From CAZQEZ01 sp964592475 (GTDB lineage Bacteria; Bacteroidota; Bacteroidia; Cytophagales; Cyclobacteriaceae), in the NCBI GenBank assembly GCA_964592475.1, contig CAZQEZ010000026.1, positions 1 to 37,865 on the forward strand: 37,865 nucleotides of DNA. Direction: 5' to 3'. The translations under genes and the position numbers were made by a program. The first letter of the stretch is position 1. Every line of letters begins with the position of its first letter. A model generated the notes under the pieces. The model was not told where the DNA came from and searched no databases. It worked only from the letters and a program-made list of their open reading frames with translations. This document shows positions 33,182 to 37,865 of the stretch, piece after piece.

Positions 33182-34678
33182 TTAAATTAATGACATTAAT
33201 TTTTTTGTATAATTTTCCAGGTTTTCCAATTTCACAGCCGCTATTTGCCTGGTATCAATATTAATTAAATGCTGTAAATCCTTTGGGTTATTATCAGTGA
33301 GTCCGGCCAGAGCTGTGATAGCAGCACCAAAAGCTGTAGCCTCTGATAATGCTGTAGTATATACTGCCGATTGAGGATAAAAAGCAGTTAGTAATTTATT
33401 ATAGGAGGTATTTTTTCTGAAGCCGCCTTCAGTGAAAATAGGCATGCCAGACTGAATTCCTGTACGATCTAGCGCTACTTTGGTTTGGATCGCCAGGCTT
33501 AATATTAACACCGCGTAAGCATATTCATAATTTTTAAAAAAAGAGGGAAGATTGGTTTCGGACTGAATTTCTTGCAATGAATAGATCTCTTTACCTGATA
33601 CTACTCTTGCTTCTGAATCGGGAAACTGGCCGGTACCCTTAGTAACTCCCGGCAGTATAAATTCATTGCTGCCATTGATAATTTGTTGATACAATTCAGG
33701 ATTAAATTCCGGAAAATCATCTCGTTTGTTCAGCTTTTTTAAAATATCAGTGTAGGTTTCAAACTCAAGTCCGGCTAGAAAAATAGCCGTTTTAACGGGT
33801 TTGTTGAAAACATTAAGATTATAAAAAACCACTTTACCTAATTCATCAGGTGCAAATTGTACCCGGGCGGCTTCTTTCATTACCACACACCAGGTACCGG
33901 TGCTGTTAAGAATAAAAGGCTCTTTCATTTTTAATAAATAAGGCAGTAGAGAGGCGTTAGAGTCATGTAGGCCGGGATTCACTTTTACTTCATTAGATAA
34001 ACCGGTAGCCTTGGCAACGGTAGGTAATATAGGTCCGATCACTTCCCAGCTATTAACAATTTTTTCAGGTAATTTATCCATTATCCCCAGGCTTTTAGCT
34101 ACATCCGACCAGGTATTTTTTTCAAAATTCCATAAATAAGAATGACAGCCAACATAAGTAGGTTCGGCACTGGCAACACCTGTTAACCGAAAGCTAAAAT
34201 ATTGCGGTAGGTTAAGAATATAACGAGTAGCTTTAAAAGCCTCGGGAAAATGCTTTTTAGCATAATAAATGCCTTTGGATACATTGAGTAATGCCATAAA
34301 ATTGGGTGTTGCAGTGGCTTTTTGCAACTCTTCAGCTTGACCAAATTTCTGATAAAACTCCCGGTGAAAATCTTCCCCTGGTTCGGTAGTGTAGCATATT
34401 TCCGGAATGGAGAGATTACCCTCTGCATCTACTGCCACAAAAGTAGCCCCGTGCGCGCTTATGCTGAGAGCTTTAATCGAATATTGATGAGCAAAATTTT
34501 GCAGCGAACTTAAAAACCAATTATAAATAGCTTCGAGATCATCTGATAAGAAATCGCCATGATCAATTTGGTTAAAGTTTTGATAAGTACCGTCAACTAA
34601 TTTTAAATTTTGATCATAAATAAGCACCTTTTTATTGGTTTTGCCTATATCTAGAATTGCCAGGTAAGAATTGTTCAT
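33182..34678 (-). CDS. FGGY-family carbohydrate kinase
   Basis: A 498-residue two-domain sugar kinase. The N-terminal phosphate-binding loop is LDIGKTNKKVL (Asp10), followed by ISAHGATFV and, in the C-terminal ATP-binding domain, HDSNASLLP (likely catalytic Asp), LNSTGTWCVVM and FTEGGFRKN. The family phosphorylates pentuloses, hexuloses, glycerol and similar polyols. The sequence looks closer to rhamnulokinase/fuculokinase-type members than to glycerol or xylulose kinases, but the substrate cannot be assigned by eye. It is the first gene of the operon with the nucleoside hydrolase and has an exact promoter match upstream. Confidence 0.88.
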   Translation of the reverse strand: MNNSYLAILDIGKTNKKVLIYDQNLKLVDGTYQNFNQIDHGDFLSDDLEAIYNWFLSSLQNFAHQYSIKALSISAHGATFVAVDAEGNLSIPEICYTTEPGEDFHREFYQKFGQAEELQKATATPNFMALLNVSKGIYYAKKHFPEAFKATRYILNLPQYFSFRLTGVASAEPTYVGCHSYLWNFEKNTWSDVAKSLGIMDKLPEKIVNSWEVIGPILPTVAKATGLSNEVKVNPGLHDSNASLLPYLLKMKEPFILNSTGTWCVVMKEAARVQFAPDELGKVVFYNLNVFNKPVKTAIFLAGLEFETYTDILKKLNKRDDFPEFNPELYQQIINGSNEFILPGVTKGTGQFPDSEARVVSGKEIYSLQEIQSETNLPSFFKNYEYAYAVLILSLAIQTKVALDRTGIQSGMPIFTEGGFRKNTSYNKLLTAFYPQSAVYTTALSEATAFGAAITALAGLTDNNPKDLQHLINIDTRQIAAVKLENLENYTKKLMSLI

Positions 34679-34705
34679 TTTATTTTTTTAGGTAGCTGAT
34701 GAGTA

Positions 34706-34735
34706 CAAATATATAAATTTTGAAAACATCAGCAA
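34706..34735 (-). promoter_or_regulatory. Bacteroidota-type promoter of the FGGY kinase operon
   Basis: On the minus strand TTG (34735-34733), a 19-bp spacer and TATATTTG (34713-34706) match TTG-N19-TAnnTTTG exactly. The -7 box is 27 bp upstream of the kinase ATG at 34678. The region is shared with the divergent NRAMP gene. Confidence 0.75.
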
Positions 34736-34755
34736 TATTTACTTATTTTAGCTGT

Positions 34756-36015
34756 ATGAAAAAAATTTATCCCCTGTTAATCTGGTCACTTATTTCGGCT
34801 GCATTCATAGGGCCGGGCACGGTTACTACTTCCTTGGCTGCTGGCGTAGGTTATCGATTTTCATTATTATGGGCTTTAGTATTCTCGGTAGTGGGCTGCT
34901 TTGTTTTGCAAGAAGGTGCTGCCAGAATAACCATCAGCTCAGGTAAGCCAATTGGAAAAGCAATTAGTCAAAAGTTTGCTAATAAACCAATAGTACCTTT
35001 TTTGATTGCATTGGCCGTGGTGACCGGTTGTATTGCCTACGAAGCTGGTAACCTGAGTGGAGCTAAAATCGGCTTGGAACTACTCCAGCTGCCTTCATAC
35101 TTGTTTTATTTAAGCTTATTATTTGCAGGCTTACTGTTACTGGCTGGGCAAATAAAGTTCCTTACTGTACTGCTTTCAGCACTGGTAGCGGTGATGGGAA
35201 TTGTATTTATGATAGTGGCGTTTCAAATTCCATGGTCAGTGCAAGAAATTGTAAAAGGATTGGTGCCGGTAATTCCCCCTGAAGGTATATTGCTGGTAAG
35301 TGGACTTATCGGCACTACCATTGTTCCTTACAATCTTTTTTTGGGCTCAGGTATAAGCAATGTAGCCGGACAGAATCTTAAACTAATGAGGATTGGCCTG
35401 ACAGTGGCTGTTATTGGAGGTGGATTAATAGCCATGGCAATAATGGTAGTAGGTACTTTATTGACGGGTAAATGGGATTTCTTTGCAGTACAATCCCTAT
35501 TAAAAAATACAGTGGGTTCTTTTGCCGCCAATTTTTTTGCTATTGGTTTGTTTGCCGCCGGTCTTACCTCAGCCATTACAGCCCCCTTAGCTGCTCAATT
35601 CACTTTACAAAGCCTTTTTCCTAAACAAAAGGAAGTTACTCGCTTCAGTGGTATCATGATTTTATTTATTGGTTTTATTTTTCAGGTTTTTTCCGTGCAT
35701 CCCATTTCATTAATTATAACTGCTCAGGCTTTTAATGGAGTATTACTTCCATTTTCAGCAATTAGCTTACTGCTTATATTGAATGATGGTAAAATAATCC
35801 CTGTACAAAATTTGAATCGATGGCATACAAATATTCTCGGGTTTTTTGTAACTGGTACTACTGTTTATTTGGGGCTATTAGCTATTATCAAAATTCCATC
35901 TAAAATGCTTAATTGGCCGGCGCAAGATTTAACTCATTATTTATTAATGGTAAGTTTATTGATATTGATTTTTTTAATAGTTTATATAATTCACTCGCGA
36001 AAATTTAGGTCCTGA
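34756..36015 (+). CDS. NRAMP-family transporter lacking canonical metal-binding residues
   Basis: A 419-residue polytopic protein of the NRAMP/SLC11 (LeuT-fold) family with about 11 helices. The start is ATG 34756; an upstream TTG would add a non-hydrophobic leader. The first-helix DPGN metal motif is replaced by GPGT at 19-22 and the sixth-helix MPHN motif by VPYN at 190-193. Thus the Asp, the first Asn and the Met that coordinate Mn2+/Fe2+ are missing, while the Asn193 position is kept. Similar GPGTVTT proteins exist in other bacteria; their substrate is, to my knowledge, not established. It is divergent from the kinase operon and alone on its strand. Confidence 0.88.
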   Translation: MKKIYPLLIWSLISAAFIGPGTVTTSLAAGVGYRFSLLWALVFSVVGCFVLQEGAARITISSGKPIGKAISQKFANKPIVPFLIALAVVTGCIAYEAGNLSGAKIGLELLQLPSYLFYLSLLFAGLLLLAGQIKFLTVLLSALVAVMGIVFMIVAFQIPWSVQEIVKGLVPVIPPEGILLVSGLIGTTIVPYNLFLGSGISNVAGQNLKLMRIGLTVAVIGGGLIAMAIMVVGTLLTGKWDFFAVQSLLKNTVGSFAANFFAIGLFAAGLTSAITAPLAAQFTLQSLFPKQKEVTRFSGIMILFIGFIFQVFSVHPISLIITAQAFNGVLLPFSAISLLLILNDGKIIPVQNLNRWHTNILGFFVTGTTVYLGLLAIIKIPSKMLNWPAQDLTHYLLMVSLLILIFLIVYIIHSRKFRS

Positions 36016-36151
36016 ATTACAGCAGGTTAATTATATTATTTAAAAAAATAAGATAATTTAATTGAAAATAAGGTATCTATAGATTAATTTAACGGCAAAA
36101 TTCCCAATATCCATACCATGCTTTTTCTAATTAGGTTTAAGTATATAAATC

Positions 36152-36997
36152 ATGTTGCGTGATAAGATAAAACAATTCATTTCCACCAAGGCCTTCGAAT
36201 TTTTCATCATTGCAGTTATAATTCTCAATAGCTTATTAATAGGAGTAGAAACGCATTACACCAATGAAACGATCCAAATGATTCAGCATTCTTGTCTTTG
36301 GATTTTTGCGATAGAAATACTATTACGCTGGATTGCCAGAGATAACCTGAAAAGCTTTTTTTCCGATGGCTGGAACGTGTTTGATTTGTCTATCGTGCTA
36401 ATAAGCTTTATTCCGGAGTCCCTATTTTCTGATGCTGCTATGATCACGGCTATACGGGTACTAAGAGTTTTTAGGGTATTACGTTTATTTCGCACGGCAC
36501 CAGAGATAAAGTTGATCGTTTCAGTACTCACCCGGTCTTTTAGTGCACTTACTTACAATGCGCTTTTTTACTTTATATTTATGTACTTGTTTGCGATCAT
36601 TGGAGTTACGCTTTTCCGCCTACCAGATCCTGAAACGGCCAGCTCTGCTACTATGGCTACTTTGCTAGAATATATGGAAAAAGCACCCAATGCCCCTACT
36701 GTAGCACCCGATCCTTATGGTTCGCTGGGAGAAACTATGTTTACCTTATTTCGGATCCTTACTGGAGAAGACTGGACAGATATTCGATATAATTTGATTA
36801 CTGCCAAAGAAATGGGATTAATCCATTCCAACGAAACTATCATTACCGTTTACCATGTTTTGTGGTTTACCCTTTCTGCTTTTCTATTGCTAAACCTGTT
36901 GGTGGGTTCTATTTTAAATAATTATCAAACGATAATGCAAGAGCAACGAGATCAGAAGAATAAAGATATGGAAAACGATGATACCTCACCTCAATAA
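36152..36997 (+). CDS. Single-domain voltage-gated cation channel (NaChBac/BacNav family), calcium-like filter
   Basis: A 281-residue six-helix channel subunit that should act as a tetramer in the inner membrane. The S4 voltage sensor has five arginines every third residue (R102, R105, R108, R111, R114). The pore loop filter is T204-G-E-D-W-T-D210, compared with TLESWAS in NaChBac. The loop between S5 and the filter is about 30 residues longer than in NavAb and rich in Ala, Pro and Thr. S6 ends LLVGSILNNYQ, followed by a charged C-terminal tail likely to form a helical bundle. The Asp residues at the two positions flanking Trp match those used to make NavAb calcium-selective. Monocistronic, 136 bp after the NRAMP gene. 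Confidence 0.93.
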   Translation: MLRDKIKQFISTKAFEFFIIAVIILNSLLIGVETHYTNETIQMIQHSCLWIFAIEILLRWIARDNLKSFFSDGWNVFDLSIVLISFIPESLFSDAAMITAIRVLRVFRVLRLFRTAPEIKLIVSVLTRSFSALTYNALFYFIFMYLFAIIGVTLFRLPDPETASSATMATLLEYMEKAPNAPTVAPDPYGSLGETMFTLFRILTGEDWTDIRYNLITAKEMGLIHSNETIITVYHVLWFTLSAFLLLNLLVGSILNNYQTIMQEQRDQKNKDMENDDTSPQ

Positions 36998-37016
36998 GGT
37001 CAGGCATAATAGTATC

Positions 37017-37865
37017 TTATTTTATCTTTTTTGGCTTTAGTTCATAAAACCAAATATCATCGTTAGGCACATCAAAACTTAAAGCCTCTACTTCAAGCGC
37101 GTGATCTAGATGAAACTTAACGGTGCCAAAGCTAAACCATGCCAGTGGTTTTTTCCAGTTGATCTGCCAAACATCATAATGCCAATGGGTGAGGGTAGCC
37201 GCGAAATCGGGAGTATGCTCAAAATTTACATGTAAATTTTCGCCCTCTTTGCTTATGGTAATGTCACCATAAATGTCTGCATAATAAGTGCCGGTGTAAG
37301 CTTCCAACGGCAGCGAAGGTTTAGTGTTCATTATTCTGGCTTCCTTTCTTTCAGCAATGCGGGTGTCTTGCTTGTTTCGCTTTTCCCATCGCTCCAGCAT
37401 TTGCTCTGAATAGTTTTTTTCCGGTAGGTTAAGATAGGCATCAATGATATGATTTGCTGCAGCTACTATAGGGCTTTTCAGGCCATTTGTGAGCACGATT
37501 ACTCCCAATTCTTCTTCAGGTATCATTTGCACGTAAGTGATCATGCCATCGTAGCCACCACTATGGCCTACCCGTAATTTACCATGATAATCGGAAAGCA
37601 CCCAACCCAGCCCATACGCACGGAAGTGGGTGGCGAAATCATCATCCGTATGATCTATCGGATAGTTATTGTGTGGCGTCCAAATCAGGTTTCTTGAGGC
37701 TTGGCTAAGCACAGTATCTCCTTGCCAAATGCCATTTTTCAAATTAAAAATAACCCATTGCGCCATATCATTTACACTGGAAATAAGCCCGCCGGTAGGA
37801 GCTACCGCATCCCAATTTGTCCATTCAATTGGTACATTTTCTCCCTTGACGAGGGCATGAGGCGT
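37017..37865 (-). CDS. Serine hydrolase (class C beta-lactamase-like) with DUF3471-type C-terminus, 5' end missing
   Basis: The reading frame is open across the right edge, so the N-terminal part with the SxxK motif lies outside; 282 codons are visible. The visible segment begins within the beta-lactamase fold and contains the block APTGGLISSVNDMAQW and the third active-site motif H-S-G (RVGHSGGYDGM). From about the last 110 residues, YTGTYYADIYGD and FELKP-like strands form a small beta domain typical of DUF3471. Members are often exported esterases, D-amino acid-releasing enzymes or penicillin-binding-like proteins; the substrate is unknown. It is convergent with the channel gene (19-bp gap). 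Confidence 0.88.
   Translation of the reverse strand, partial: TPHALVKGENVPIEWTNWDAVAPTGGLISSVNDMAQWVIFNLKNGIWQGDTVLSQASRNLIWTPHNNYPIDHTDDDFATHFRAYGLGWVLSDYHGKLRVGHSGGYDGMITYVQMIPEEELGVIVLTNGLKSPIVAAANHIIDAYLNLPEKNYSEQMLERWEKRNKQDTRIAERKEARIMNTKPSLPLEAYTGTYYADIYGDITISKEGENLHVNFEHTPDFAATLTHWHYDVWQINWKKPLAWFSFGTVKFHLDHALEVEALSFDVPNDDIWFYELKPKKIK

Noticed and set aside
1..37865. CRISPR array, tRNA or rRNA genes, prophage or defence system
   Set aside because: No regularly spaced repeats, cloverleaf-like sequences, phage structural genes or recognised defence proteins were seen on either strand.

Overview
The window looks like a chromosomal segment from a Bacteroidota bacterium, most likely of the Cytophagales type. 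The DNA is AT-rich. Shine-Dalgarno sequences are scarce and several promoters fit the Bacteroidota pattern TTG-N19-TAnnTTTG. Other lineage marks are an OmpA/PD40/TPR envelope protein, many lipoproteins, meso-DAP-type MurE and a MraY with a lineage-typical insertion. The assignment rests on recognising protein families by eye; no database search was possible.

Layout. (1) Positions 1-5202: a fragment of an IS3-family transposase at the left edge, then three minus-strand envelope genes (a PorE-like OmpA protein, a Ste24-type M48 protease and a TlpA-like thioredoxin lipoprotein). (2) Positions 5533-20962: a complete, tightly packed division and cell-wall (dcw) cluster in the order mraZ, rsmH, ftsL, ftsI, murE, mraY, murD, ftsW, murG, murC, ftsQ, ftsA, ftsZ. 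It starts at a near-perfect promoter preceded by a 10-bp-periodic GTGG array (probable MraZ operator) and closes with a strong terminator. murF, murB and ddl are not in the cluster. (3) Positions 20983-24068: an NTF2-like protein and a proton-pumping rhodopsin on the minus strand, divergent from guaB. (4) Positions 24253-25603: an overlapping lipoprotein and outer-membrane-protein pair. (5) Positions 25634-29811: a probable hexuronate cassette with an SDR oxidoreductase, a LacI-type regulator, a secreted DUF6807 protein and mannonate dehydratase UxuA. (6) Positions 29932-31439: a lipid A-type acyltransferase and a small exported protein with a candidate sigma-54 promoter. (7) Positions 31535-34678: a minus-strand operon of FGGY sugar kinase, lipoprotein nucleoside hydrolase and coiled-coil lipoprotein. 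(8) Positions 34756-37865: an NRAMP-family transporter lacking the canonical metal ligands, a single-domain voltage-gated cation channel with a calcium-like filter, and an edge-truncated serine hydrolase.

How the genes work together. The dcw cluster supplies the cytoplasmic and membrane steps of peptidoglycan precursor synthesis (MurE, MurD, MurC, MraY, MurG) and the divisome core (FtsL, FtsI, FtsW, FtsQ, FtsA, FtsZ). The rhodopsin suggests light-assisted energy conservation and keeps the glycine that in xanthorhodopsin makes room for a carotenoid antenna. The sugar and nucleoside genes fit a scavenging heterotroph.

No wholly new multi-gene system is evident. The points most worth following up are the rhodopsin with its NTF2-like neighbour, the channel filter, the NRAMP variant, the MraZ operator arrays, the non-canonical start of murG and the candidate sigma-54-controlled exported peptide.
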